A DNA stretch of 64,000 nt from an uncultured beta proteobacterium (lineage in GTDB: Bacteria > Pseudomonadota > Gammaproteobacteria > Burkholderiales > Burkholderiaceae), in NCBI GenBank assembly GCA_903821995.1, contig CAIJNI010000068.1:44828-108827 (forward strand). Direction: 5' to 3'. The position numbers were made by a program, and so were the translations under genes. Numbering within the stretch: the first letter of the stretch is position 1; each line of letters starts with the position of its first letter. The notes under the pieces are model-generated. The model had not been told where the DNA came from, made no database searches, and worked only from the letters and a program-made list of their open reading frames with translations. Below, one piece after another: positions 56,634 through 64,000 of the stretch.

Positions 56634-57236
56634 ATGAACACTCCTTTTGAATATGGTGTCCCTTTTTCTGATTTGTCAGACGGGGATGAGCATTTGAATG
56701 AAGAAATGTTAAATAGTGAGTTGGTATACGACGGCTTATTTCTCAAGCTATATAAAGACAAAATTAGTTTGCCCAATGGTCAGCAGGCTATTCGAGAATA
56801 TTTGACGCATCCAGGTGCTGTTGCAATTATTCCGATGCTTTCTGATGGGAACATTCTATTAGAAAGACAGTTTCGATATCCTTTAAAAAAGTCAATTTTA
56901 GAAATCCCAGCGGGCAAACTTGAATATGGTGAGGACTCTTTAGAATGTGCCAAAAGAGAGTTGCAGGAAGAAACAGGTTATACCGCCAAGAAATGGCACC
57001 TATTGGGAACCATACATCCTGTCATTTCATACTCCACAGAATTTATTGATATTTATCTTGCCCAGGATTTGCTTAAAGGGCAGGCCAAGCTAGATGACGA
57101 AGAATTCCTTGATATATTTACCGCTAATTTTGCACAAATGCAATTATGGATTCGAAATGGGCGGATCACTGATGTTAAAACAATCATTTCGTATTACTGG
57201 TTAAAAGACTACTTAGGTAGTTTATCCAGGGACTAA
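56634..57236 (+). CDS. NUDIX hydrolase, ADP-ribose pyrophosphatase-like
   Basis: Cytoplasmic Mg-dependent hydrolase of 200 residues, probably acting on ADP-ribose or a related nucleoside diphosphate sugar. The NUDIX box reads GKLEYGEDSLECAKRELQEETGY, matching Gx5Ex7REUxEExGU, and QFRYPLKKSILEIPAG before it is typical of ADP-ribose pyrophosphatases. A 40-residue acidic N-terminus precedes the domain. GGA lies before the ATG. It likely shares the nuo transcript. Confidence 0.92.
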   Translation: MNTPFEYGVPFSDLSDGDEHLNEEMLNSELVYDGLFLKLYKDKISLPNGQQAIREYLTHPGAVAIIPMLSDGNILLERQFRYPLKKSILEIPAGKLEYGEDSLECAKRELQEETGYTAKKWHLLGTIHPVISYSTEFIDIYLAQDLLKGQAKLDDEEFLDIFTANFAQMQLWIRNGRITDVKTIISYYWLKDYLGSLSRD

Positions 57237-57315
57237 TTATAGGTTTTTGAATGAAGTTAGCATTTTTGTGACAAACTTCTATTGCAATTCACAAAATTGG
57301 TATCATGTATAACTT

Positions 57316-57828
57316 ATGAAAGTTTATAACCTATCTTGTTCAATGAATCACCTTTTTGAAGGGTGGTTTAGTTCTGAGGACGATTTCAATGCTCAGCAAA
57401 ATAAATCAATACTATCTTGTCCTATTTGTGACAGCGTGAAGATTTCTCGTCTTCCATCTGCACCTTATTTAGGTGCGAAGACATCTACGAAAGTTGACGA
57501 ATCAATTCAGCAGGCTTCCAACTCTTTAGCTAATATACCGGCGGGCGTTCATCAAATCGATTCAATGAGCTTATCACCTGCAGAAAAAATGGAATTTCAG
57601 CAAAAACTTCAGGCCACGATGTTGCAGGTTGTTCGTGATGTCATGGAAAAAACAGAGGATGTGGGTGAATCTTTTGTTGATGAGGCAAGAAAAATGCATT
57701 ATCACGAAGCGCCAGAGCGAAGTATTCGTGGTGTTGCCAGTCATGAACAGGCATCTGAGCTGATTGAGGAGGGTATTGATATCTTTGCATTGCCCGCTGT
57801 TTCCGTATTGAAAAATACGCTTCAATAA
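57316..57828 (+). CDS. DUF1178 family protein
   Basis: Protein of 170 residues, function unknown. MKVYNLSCSMNHLFEGWFSSEDDFNAQ opens it, with two Cys positions (LSC near the start and SCPICDS near residue 35) that look like a small zinc ribbon. The C-terminal part, EMVEEARKMHY-like here as FVDEARKMHYHEAPERSIRGVAS, is the conserved DUF1178 end, recognised by ERSIRGVAS. A strong bidirectional terminator follows. Position after nuo and NUDIX genes matches other Burkholderiales. Confidence 0.9.
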   Translation: MKVYNLSCSMNHLFEGWFSSEDDFNAQQNKSILSCPICDSVKISRLPSAPYLGAKTSTKVDESIQQASNSLANIPAGVHQIDSMSLSPAEKMEFQQKLQATMLQVVRDVMEKTEDVGESFVDEARKMHYHEAPERSIRGVASHEQASELIEEGIDIFALPAVSVLKNTLQ

Positions 57829-57844
57829 GCCAAGTTTTTTAATG

Positions 57845-57879
57845 AAAAAGCCCCAGTTCAGATGAACCGGGGCTTTTTT
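57845..57879. terminator. Strong bidirectional terminator
   Basis: AAAAGCCCC, then GTTCA pairing with TGAAC around a GA loop, then GGGGCTTTTTT. A and T tracts on opposite sides let it serve both the nuo/DUF1178 transcript and the convergent mmsA transcript. Confidence 0.93.
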
Positions 57880-57892
57880 GTATTTAAAACGG

Positions 57893-59410
57893 TTACTTAA
57901 TGGTAGGCATAATAAAATCATTTCCTTTAGAAATGCTTTCCGGCCAACGTTGCATGATACTTTTTTGTTTAGTATAGAAGCGAACACCTTCTTTACCATA
58001 GGCATGAACATCTCCGAATAAGGATTTCTTCCAGCCACCAAATCCGTGCCACGCCATAGGAACTGGAATAGGTACATTAATACCAACCATACCTACCTGA
58101 ATTCTCCTTGCAAATTCTCGAGCAGTATTGCCGTCACTTGTAAAGCAAGAAACGCCATTGCCGAATTCATGGGCATTAATAAGGTCAACAGATTGTTTGA
58201 AGTTGTCTACGCGTACGCAAGATAAAACGGGGCCAAAAATCTCTTCTTTATAAATCTTCATATCCGTTTTGACATGATCAAATAGCGTACCACCTAACCA
58301 GAACCCTTTTTCAAATCCGGGTACTGAAGCTTTGCGACCATCGACTAAAAGTTTGGCACCTGATTTTTCGCCTTCATTAATGTAACCTGTAATTCTTTGA
58401 CGAGCCGCTTCGGTAACGATTGGACCCATTTCAGCATCGAGTTCCATACCATTTTTTACTTTTAATGTTTGAGTTCTCTTAATTAATTCAGGCATGATTT
58501 GATCGCCTACAGATCCTACGAGGACTGCCACAGAAATTGCCATGCAACGTTCACCAGCAGAACCATAAGCCGCTCCAACAAGAGCATCAACAGCCTTATC
58601 TAAATCTGCATCTGGCATGATGACCATATGATTTTTAGCTCCGCCGAGTGCCTGTACCCGCTTGCCATAATGGGCGCCGCGCTCATAAATGTAGTTTGCA
58701 ATTGGGGTTGATCCAACGAAACTGAGCGCCTTAACATGCTCGTTTTCAATTAATGCATCAACAGCTTCTTTATCCCCTTGAACGACATTAAATACTCCGT
58801 CAGGTAAGCCAGCTTCTTTAAATAGCTCAGCCATGAGGATGGATGCTGAGGGGTCTGTTGGGCTAGGTTTTAGAATAAAGGTATTGCCGCAGGCAATAGC
58901 CATTGGGAACATCCACATTGGAACCATGACTGGAAAGTTAAAGGGAGTAATGCCTGCGACTACACCCAGGGGTTGACGCATAGTCCAGTTATCGATATCG
59001 GTCGAGACTTGCTCAGTAAAATCACCTTTAAGAAGTTCGGGGATACCGCAAGCATATTCAACAACTTCGATACCTCGAGTGACCTCACCTTGAGCATCGG
59101 TATATACCTTGCCGTGCTCAGAAGTAATGATTGCAGCGATCTCATCGCGATGAGTATTCATTAATTCTAAATATTTAAACATAATTCGTGCACGACGAAG
59201 CGGTGGAGTATCTGCCCACTTCGGAAAAGCCTCTTGGGCAGCTTTGACGGCCAAATTCACATCATTTGTGTTTGCTAAAGCAACGCGTCTAGCTAATTCG
59301 CCAGTTGAAGGATTAAAAACATCTCCAAAGCGAGTAGAGCTACCGGCGTGCGTTGCTCCTGAAATAAAATGGACGACATCTTTTTTGGAAGTGTAAGCTT
59401 GATTAGACAC
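57893..59410 (-). CDS. mmsA: CoA-acylating methylmalonate-semialdehyde dehydrogenase
   Basis: NAD-dependent aldehyde dehydrogenase of 505 residues converting (methyl)malonate semialdehyde to propionyl- or acetyl-CoA in valine, pyrimidine or inositol breakdown. [39 protein letters not shown] and the catalytic Cys in [14 protein letters not shown] are MmsA-specific; cores are [15 protein letters not shown] and AGERCMAIS. The start is a GTG at 59410 with AGGAG 7 bases upstream. No other mms genes adjoin it. Confidence 0.95.
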   Translation of the reverse strand: MSNQAYTSKKDVVHFISGATHAGSSTRFGDVFNPSTGELARRVALANTNDVNLAVKAAQEAFPKWADTPPLRRARIMFKYLELMNTHRDEIAAIITSEHGKVYTDAQGEVTRGIEVVEYACGIPELLKGDFTEQVSTDIDNWTMRQPLGVVAGITPFNFPVMVPMWMFPMAIACGNTFILKPSPTDPSASILMAELFKEAGLPDGVFNVVQGDKEAVDALIENEHVKALSFVGSTPIANYIYERGAHYGKRVQALGGAKNHMVIMPDADLDKAVDALVGAAYGSAGERCMAISVAVLVGSVGDQIMPELIKRTQTLKVKNGMELDAEMGPIVTEAARQRITGYINEGEKSGAKLLVDGRKASVPGFEKGFWLGGTLFDHVKTDMKIYKEEIFGPVLSCVRVDNFKQSVDLINAHEFGNGVSCFTSDGNTAREFARRIQVGMVGINVPIPVPMAWHGFGGWKKSLFGDVHAYGKEGVRFYTKQKSIMQRWPESISKGNDFIMPTIK

Positions 59411-59536
59411 GAATTCTCCTTTTTTAATTGTTGGTATATTTTACCTTTAGAGTAGGGGGTGTGTAGAAAATAGATAAAAAGTTGATTAGCCAAGCGATAA
59501 TAGTAAATTACTTCATTAAAGATAGATTAGAAACAA

Positions 59537-60175
59537 ATGGACCAACAGTTTATAAACCGTGAAACTTGGCTTTCACAAGCAGTTTCGATTTTAGAACCTA
59601 TTTTTTCTCAGGTTGGATTTGGTATTCCGCCACTTAAAGTTTCATGTGGATTTGCTGCCTCTAGCAGTCCAAGAACCACTTTAGGGCAGTGTTGGCCAAG
59701 AGAACGGTCTGGAGATTTGGTTAATGAAATTTTCATATCTCCACGGATTGAAGAGCCAGTTGAAATTTTAGATACGCTAGTACATGAAATTTGTCATGCG
59801 ATCGATGATTGCCAAAGCGGCCATGGCGCAGATTTCCAAGGGATCGCTACAATGGTTGGGCTTGAAGGGCCAGCGAGAATGGCTCATGCTGGCGAGGGAT
59901 TACGAATCAAGCTTGAGACACTGAGTAAAAAATTAGGGCCATACCCGCATCGGGCTTTAATTTTTCCACCGCCAAGGCCGAGTAACTCCTCTCGAACTAA
60001 GGCAAAATGTACACAATGTGGATACGAAGTGACATTATTAAAAAAGTGGGAAAGTTATGGTGCACCCATTTGTCCAAAGGATAAGGTGAGGATGGAAGAG
60101 TTTGGCAATGAAGTCGTAGTAGAAGATGAAGAACAAAAATTAAAAGATAAAGAAATCAAAAGGGCGATTAGTTAA
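59537..60175 (+). CDS. SprT-like metalloprotease-fold protein with zinc ribbon
   Basis: Cytoplasmic protein of 212 residues. The zinc motif is HEICH (HExxH) in LDTLVHEICHAIDDCQSGHGADF, with a third His in GHGADF. A C-terminal zinc ribbon starts CTQCGYEVTLLKKW and ends in CPKDK, where the second knuckle is CPKD rather than CxxC. SprT-like proteins include the Spartan DNA-protein crosslink proteases, but bacterial roles are not settled. The next gene starts 2 bases after its stop, suggesting an operon. Confidence 0.85.
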   Translation: MDQQFINRETWLSQAVSILEPIFSQVGFGIPPLKVSCGFAASSSPRTTLGQCWPRERSGDLVNEIFISPRIEEPVEILDTLVHEICHAIDDCQSGHGADFQGIATMVGLEGPARMAHAGEGLRIKLETLSKKLGPYPHRALIFPPPRPSNSSRTKAKCTQCGYEVTLLKKWESYGAPICPKDKVRMEEFGNEVVVEDEEQKLKDKEIKRAIS

Positions 60176-60177
60176 TT

Positions 60178-61263
60178 ATGGAAAAGAAAAAATTTGAAAT
60201 TGCAGTGATTGCCGGTGACGGAATTGGCCCTGAGGTCATGCCAGAAGGTATAAAAGCTCTTGATGCAGCGGCAAGACAATTTGGCCTTGAATTTAAATTG
60301 AATCACTTTGATTTTGCCAATTGTGAGTACTTTCTCAAGCATGGACAAATGATGCCGGATAATTGGTTTGATCAACTTGTTCCTCATGATGCAATATTCT
60401 TTGGCGCAGTTGGCATGCCTAAGTTAGTTCCAGATCATATTTCCTTGTGGGGGAGTTTGATACAGTTTAGAAAGCGTTTTGATCAGTACGTTAACTTAAG
60501 ACCTGTCAAATTAATTCCGGGTATTCCTTGCCCTCTTGCTAACCGAAAGCCTGGGGATATTGACTTTTATGTTGTTAGAGAAAATACCGAGGGTGAGTAC
60601 TCCAATGCTGGAGGAATATTGTTTGAAGGGACTGATCGCGAGTTTGTTCTTCAAGAAACGGTAATGACAAGACACGGCGTTGATCGAATTCTTAAGTATG
60701 CATTTGAGTTAGCAAGTCAGAGACCAAAAAAACATTTAACCTCTGCAACAAAGTCCAATGGAATTTCTATCACGATGCCTTACTGGGATAGTCGTGTAGC
60801 TAATATGGCTAAAGGATATCCAGATATTAAGGTAGACCAATTTCACATTGATATATTGACCGCTTTTTTTGTGCAGCGTCCTCAGTTCTTTGATGTTGTT
60901 GTTGGTAGCAATCTCTTTGGAGATATCTTGTCAGATTTGGGTCCTGCATGTACTGGAACCATTGGTATAGCCCCATCGGGAAATATCAATCCCGAAAGAA
61001 TATATCCTTCATTATTTGAACCGGTTCATGGTTCTGCACCTGACATTGCTGGTAAAGGGATTGCTAATCCTATTGGGCAAATTTGGAGTGCTGCAATGAT
61101 GTTAAATCATTTGGGTCATCCAGAAGCCGGAACTGCAATCGTTAATGCATTTGAGGCTGTTCTAGCTGCCGGTCCTGCTCATGCTCCAATGACGCCTGAT
61201 ATGGGTGGTACTGGAACTACGGCTGACTTTGGTAAAGCAATTGTTGATGCGATCAAAAAATAA
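60178..61263 (+). CDS. Tartrate/D-malate dehydrogenase (isopropylmalate dehydrogenase superfamily)
   Basis: NAD- and divalent-metal-dependent beta-decarboxylating dehydrogenase of 361 residues. IAVIAGDGIGPEVMPEG opens the fold, and DHISLWGSLIQFRKRFDQYVNLRP is the segment that separates the TtuC/DmlA group from LeuB (SLWGSL). VRENTEGEYS and GSNLFGDILSDLGPACTGTIGIAPSGNI supply the metal-binding Asp residues; cores are NLFGDILSD and HGSAPDIAGK. It could act on tartrate, D-malate or a related acid; sequence alone does not decide. Confidence 0.9.
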   Translation: MEKKKFEIAVIAGDGIGPEVMPEGIKALDAAARQFGLEFKLNHFDFANCEYFLKHGQMMPDNWFDQLVPHDAIFFGAVGMPKLVPDHISLWGSLIQFRKRFDQYVNLRPVKLIPGIPCPLANRKPGDIDFYVVRENTEGEYSNAGGILFEGTDREFVLQETVMTRHGVDRILKYAFELASQRPKKHLTSATKSNGISITMPYWDSRVANMAKGYPDIKVDQFHIDILTAFFVQRPQFFDVVVGSNLFGDILSDLGPACTGTIGIAPSGNINPERIYPSLFEPVHGSAPDIAGKGIANPIGQIWSAAMMLNHLGHPEAGTAIVNAFEAVLAAGPAHAPMTPDMGGTGTTADFGKAIVDAIKK

Positions 61264-61276
61264 GCAGAGTACTTAA

Positions 61277-62296
61277 TTGTTAAAAAGACTTTCTGTTCTA
61301 GATCAATCTACTGCGGTTGCTGGTAAATCTCATACCACGACAATTCAAGAGACTGTAGACTTAGCGATCCAATGCGAGTTGTTGGGGTATGAGAGATTTT
61401 GGGTATCAGAACATCACAGTCATCCTAGTATTGTAGGGACCGCTCCAGAAATTATGATGGCTGCGATCGCCTCTAAAACTAAAAATATTAGAGTAGGTAG
61501 TGCGGGTGTTATGTTGCCGCATTACAGTGCATTTAAGGTTGCAGAACAATTTCGAGTTCTAGACGCTTTAGCGCCTGGAAGGATAGATCTTGGTGTTGGA
61601 CGAGCCCCTGGGAGTGATCAAAGAACAGCGCGTATTCTTAATCCAGACATGGGCGCTGCGGAGAGGTTTCCCTATCAAGTACAAGAATTAAATTTATGGT
61701 TAAGAGATTTGCCTCTTCCTGATGGTCATCCTGGCAAGGGGGTTCACGCCTATCCTGCAAGTGAAACCACTCCTAATATTTGGGTTCTAGGTAGCTCAGA
61801 TTATGGAGCTCAAGTAGCAGCTTTGTTAGGAATGCCTTATGCATTTGCGCACTTTATTACGGATGGTATTGGAGCAAAAGAAGCGATTGATCTTTATAAA
61901 AATAACTTTAAACCTTCAGAATGGCTTAAAGAGCCTCAAGCCATTGCTTGTGTCTGGGCTTTAGCGGCTAAGACAGTTGAAGAGGCTGAATTTCATTTTC
62001 TAAGTAGGGCGCGTTGGAAGCTTGATCGCCAAAAAAATGCACAGGGCCCCATACTCTCATCAAAAGATGCTCTGCTTGATTTAGTGCCCCAGGAAATACA
62101 GTTCATTGATCAAATGAAGAAGAAAGCTTTTATTGGAAATGGTAAGGATGTTGCTCAACAGATGAGAACTCTGGCAGAGAATTTGGGTATCGAAGAAATA
62201 GCCATTATCACATGGGCTGCAGACTACCAAGTACGCCTTGATTCATATGCATTAATTTCACAGAACTTTTATCAAAAGCAGGAAAGCACCTTGTGA
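61277..62296 (+). CDS. LLM-class flavin-dependent oxidoreductase (luciferase-like)
   Basis: Flavin-dependent TIM-barrel monooxygenase of 339 residues. It shows RFWVSEHHSHPSIVGTAPEIMMAAIASKT and LAPGRIDLGVGRAPGSDQRTAR, with cores WVSEHH and RIDLGVGRAPG, placing it in the MsnO8/YhbW-type group. The substrate is unknown. The start is a TTG at 61277 (MLKRLSVLDQSTAVAGKS), 13 bases after the dehydrogenase. Its stop overlaps the purine-rich ribosome binding site of the lipoprotein gene. Confidence 0.9.
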   Translation: MLKRLSVLDQSTAVAGKSHTTTIQETVDLAIQCELLGYERFWVSEHHSHPSIVGTAPEIMMAAIASKTKNIRVGSAGVMLPHYSAFKVAEQFRVLDALAPGRIDLGVGRAPGSDQRTARILNPDMGAAERFPYQVQELNLWLRDLPLPDGHPGKGVHAYPASETTPNIWVLGSSDYGAQVAALLGMPYAFAHFITDGIGAKEAIDLYKNNFKPSEWLKEPQAIACVWALAAKTVEEAEFHFLSRARWKLDRQKNAQGPILSSKDALLDLVPQEIQFIDQMKKKAFIGNGKDVAQQMRTLAENLGIEEIAIITWAADYQVRLDSYALISQNFYQKQESTL

Positions 62297-62307
62297 GGAG
62301 GAAAGCA

Positions 62308-62688
62308 ATGAAAAATCTACTCTTAAAAATATGTGGGGTCCTTTTTTGTCTGAGTCTAGTGTCTTGCGGGGTGAATGCAGATGATGTGTCTAAACAATCT
62401 CTCAAAATGATGCAAGAGAAATTTGACACAGACGCTGATTTAAAGCCATACGGATTAAAGGCGCGTAGTGCTCAATTTGTAAAAGAGGATGGAACGAACA
62501 AGTTTAAGGGGGTCGTAAAGGTTGAATCAAAAGATGGGATGCATGATGTTAGCGTTACAGCTACAACAGATGGAAAAAATATCATTTTGGATATAGATCC
62601 TCAGGGCTTTTCTTTTTTGATGATGGAGAAGTTAAATCAATCCATCAAACAACTTCAAGACTTATTTAAGGGCTTAGGAACAAACTAA
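62308..62688 (+). CDS. Small lipoprotein of unknown function
   Basis: A 126-residue protein with a lipoprotein signal peptide; the lipobox LVSCG places the lipidated Cys near residue 20. The mature part has a region like a small alpha/beta fold (VKVESKDGMHDVSVTATTDGKNIILDID) and an amphipathic C-terminal helix. I do not recognise the family. GAGGAGGAAAGCA before the ATG at 62308 is an excellent ribosome binding site and rules out the in-frame GTG at 62293. Confidence 0.8.
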   Translation: MKNLLLKICGVLFCLSLVSCGVNADDVSKQSLKMMQEKFDTDADLKPYGLKARSAQFVKEDGTNKFKGVVKVESKDGMHDVSVTATTDGKNIILDIDPQGFSFLMMEKLNQSIKQLQDLFKGLGTN

Positions 62689-62704
62689 GGGTAAGGTCAC
62701 CCTT
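62687..62704 (+). terminator. Weak hairpin after the lipoprotein gene
   Basis: AAGGGT (62687-62692) pairs with ACCCTT (62699-62704) around AAGGTC; only TTT follows, so termination would be partial. Confidence 0.45.
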
Positions 62705-62740
62705 TGAGACCACATAACATAATGATTGAAAATTAGGCCT

Positions 62741-62768
62741 TTGATTTGATTAGGCATCTAATTATAAT
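62741..62768 (+). promoter_or_regulatory. Promoter of the 62801 gene
   Basis: TTGATT (62741-62746), 16-base spacer and a perfect TATAAT (62763-62768). Transcription would start near 62775, giving a leader of about 25 bases. Confidence 0.65.
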
Positions 62769-62800
62769 TACAATAATAATTACATAAAAAATGAAAGTTT

Positions 62801-63967
62801 ATGCATTATCAGAAATCAAAGATTTTAATTGTGGCATTTGTTTGGACCCTAGCTTTAGCTGGAACTATAACAATAGCTTGGTTCATTAATCGACCTAAAA
62901 TTACCACATTAGTCCATGTCAAAGAGCCTAATAAACCTGTTTTACATGTAGGCCAAGATCGTGTTGATTCTAGATTAGATATGCAAGCCATGCTTTTGAC
63001 TGGGAGAATTCCTTCGAACGGACTTCCTCAGAATATGAATAAAGAGGACTGGGATAGTTTTTCAACCTTAGCTAAAAGCAGTTGGCAAAGGTATGAGGGG
63101 CAAATAGGAAAACCTATGCAGGTGTGGGCAAGTAAAGAAATTTCTTCTACAAGTCCAAGTGTTTTTTACCCATTTTCTGGCCCTGACTTTACCACTTTGT
63201 ATCAACTTTTTCCCCAGAAAAGTCACTATGTGATGGTTGCTCAACAGCGAGGTGAAAAGCTTGTTGATTTATCGAGTTTGAGGCCAAGCTCTGCTGGGCA
63301 AACGCTTGAGGTATTGGGTTCTGCATGGAAAAGTTATGGCGTTGACGGTTTTTTTGTCACAGAATACCTTTATAAATACTTGTCTACTAATAAAGTAAAA
63401 ATAGGCGCTACCACTTTAATAGCTTCATTTTTAAGTCTCCATGATTTTTCAATACTAAAAATTGTGCCCATACATGTAACTCCACAAGGTCAGGTTGAAG
63501 AGCTTGCTCAAGATGATTCCTGGAATTCCGTAAGGTTTTATTTGGCCAAAGATGGTCGAAATGTTCAATTAGATTATTTGTCTTTAGACTTATCGGATGG
63601 GGGATTAAAGGCGCGTCCTGAAAATTACGAATTTATTAAGTTGATGTCAGTTAATCCAACTTTATTAAAAGCCGCCTCTCATTTGCCGCAGCACCCTGGG
63701 TTTACTATGATTAAAGAGGCTATGTTAGAGAATGCTCCCTATATTGTTCAGGATGAGACTGGTTTAAATTACAAACCTTTAAGTGCAAAATTTGAGACGA
63801 AATTGTACGGAGCTTTTGTTAAATCATATAAAGTTTTCCAAACTTATAACAAAGAATTAGCACAGGCCTATTTAGAAAGAGATGATGAAAGTCCACTGCC
63901 ATTTAGGGTTGGTTATTATAAGGATGGAGCTTATGCTGTTATTGTGGCTAAGCGAAAACAGCCCTAA
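62801..63967 (+). CDS. Membrane-anchored protein of unknown function
   Basis: A 388-residue protein with one N-terminal helix (ILIVAFVWTLALAGTITIAWFI, residues about 8-29) and a large extracytoplasmic part. The stretch VFYPFSGPDFTTLYQLFPQKSHYVM contains a FPFSGPDF-like element I associate with uncharacterised secreted proteins; I cannot assign a family. There is no lipobox, and no cysteine-rich or repeat region. It has its own promoter and is probably a single-gene unit. The 3' flank to the window end holds nothing recognised. Confidence 0.8.
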   Translation: MHYQKSKILIVAFVWTLALAGTITIAWFINRPKITTLVHVKEPNKPVLHVGQDRVDSRLDMQAMLLTGRIPSNGLPQNMNKEDWDSFSTLAKSSWQRYEGQIGKPMQVWASKEISSTSPSVFYPFSGPDFTTLYQLFPQKSHYVMVAQQRGEKLVDLSSLRPSSAGQTLEVLGSAWKSYGVDGFFVTEYLYKYLSTNKVKIGATTLIASFLSLHDFSILKIVPIHVTPQGQVEELAQDDSWNSVRFYLAKDGRNVQLDYLSLDLSDGGLKARPENYEFIKLMSVNPTLLKAASHLPQHPGFTMIKEAMLENAPYIVQDETGLNYKPLSAKFETKLYGAFVKSYKVFQTYNKELAQAYLERDDESPLPFRVGYYKDGAYAVIVAKRKQP

Positions 63968-64000
63968 TTAAATAATGGTAATTAACTTTTATTTATAAAA

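Noticed and set aside
57266..57294. TTGTGA...TCACAA dyad before the DUF1178 gene as a CRP-type site
   Set aside because: Half-site spacing is 17 or so bases, not the 6 of CRP/FNR sites.
57574..58086. 170-codon minus-strand frame spanning the DUF1178 end and mmsA end
   Set aside because: It crosses a strong terminator and is antisense or out of frame to two real genes.

Overview
The window is AT-rich bacterial chromosome with tightly packed genes. Gene content and order point to a betaproteobacterium of the Burkholderiaceae, most probably Polynucleobacter or a close relative. The pointers are the runs sigma factor/DUF3619/DUF3106/RDD next to ilvBHC-psd-pssA-leuA, rpsO-pnp-tpiA-secG-tRNA-Leu-nuoA-N-NUDIX-DUF1178, and the tandem cyanophycin synthetase pair. 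This is judged from sequence recognition only; no database search was run. No insertion sequence, prophage, integrase or CRISPR array was seen.

Layout. 1-4410: two cyanophycin synthetase paralogs, the first cut by the window edge. 4619-8189: amino-acid permease, acyltransferase, and fructose-bisphosphatase; the last follows aminopeptidase N (8217-10799). 11026-13513: a rubrerythrin / Fe-S oxidoreductase / DUF3501 set that looks like a redox-defence operon. 13573-17331: EamA exporter, tungstate ABC transporter tupABC, periplasmic copper chaperone. 17358-24182: ilvD and housekeeping enzymes (flavoprotein, LOG protein, nitroreductase, fluoride channel, gamma-carbonic-anhydrase-like protein, tRNA hydroxylase, rRNA pseudouridine synthase). 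24234-30842: ABC-F ATPase, a large FtsX-type permease, and a minus-strand ECF sigma factor cluster.

31044-37798: branched-chain amino-acid synthesis (ilvB, ilvH, ilvC, leuA) interleaved with phospholipid synthesis (psd, pssA). A leucine-codon leader peptide and terminator stand before leuA. 37951-42036: rpsO, pnp, tpiA, secG and tRNA-Leu(GAG). 42116-56603: all fourteen nuo genes of respiratory complex I in canonical order, followed by NUDIX hydrolase and DUF1178 genes. 57893-63967: methylmalonate-semialdehyde dehydrogenase, SprT-like protein, tartrate/D-malate-type dehydrogenase, a luciferase-like monooxygenase, a lipoprotein and an unrecognised anchored protein.

The most interesting signals are mainly regulatory or architectural. 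They are a complete leu attenuator whose leader peptide may be leaderless; a 21-position near-perfect hairpin between rpsO and pnp; a cyanophycin synthetase paralog with a lost P-loop; the rubrerythrin/Fe-S/DUF3501 operon; and several short tandem duplications placed at or near translation starts (tupA, gamma-CA, nuoG).
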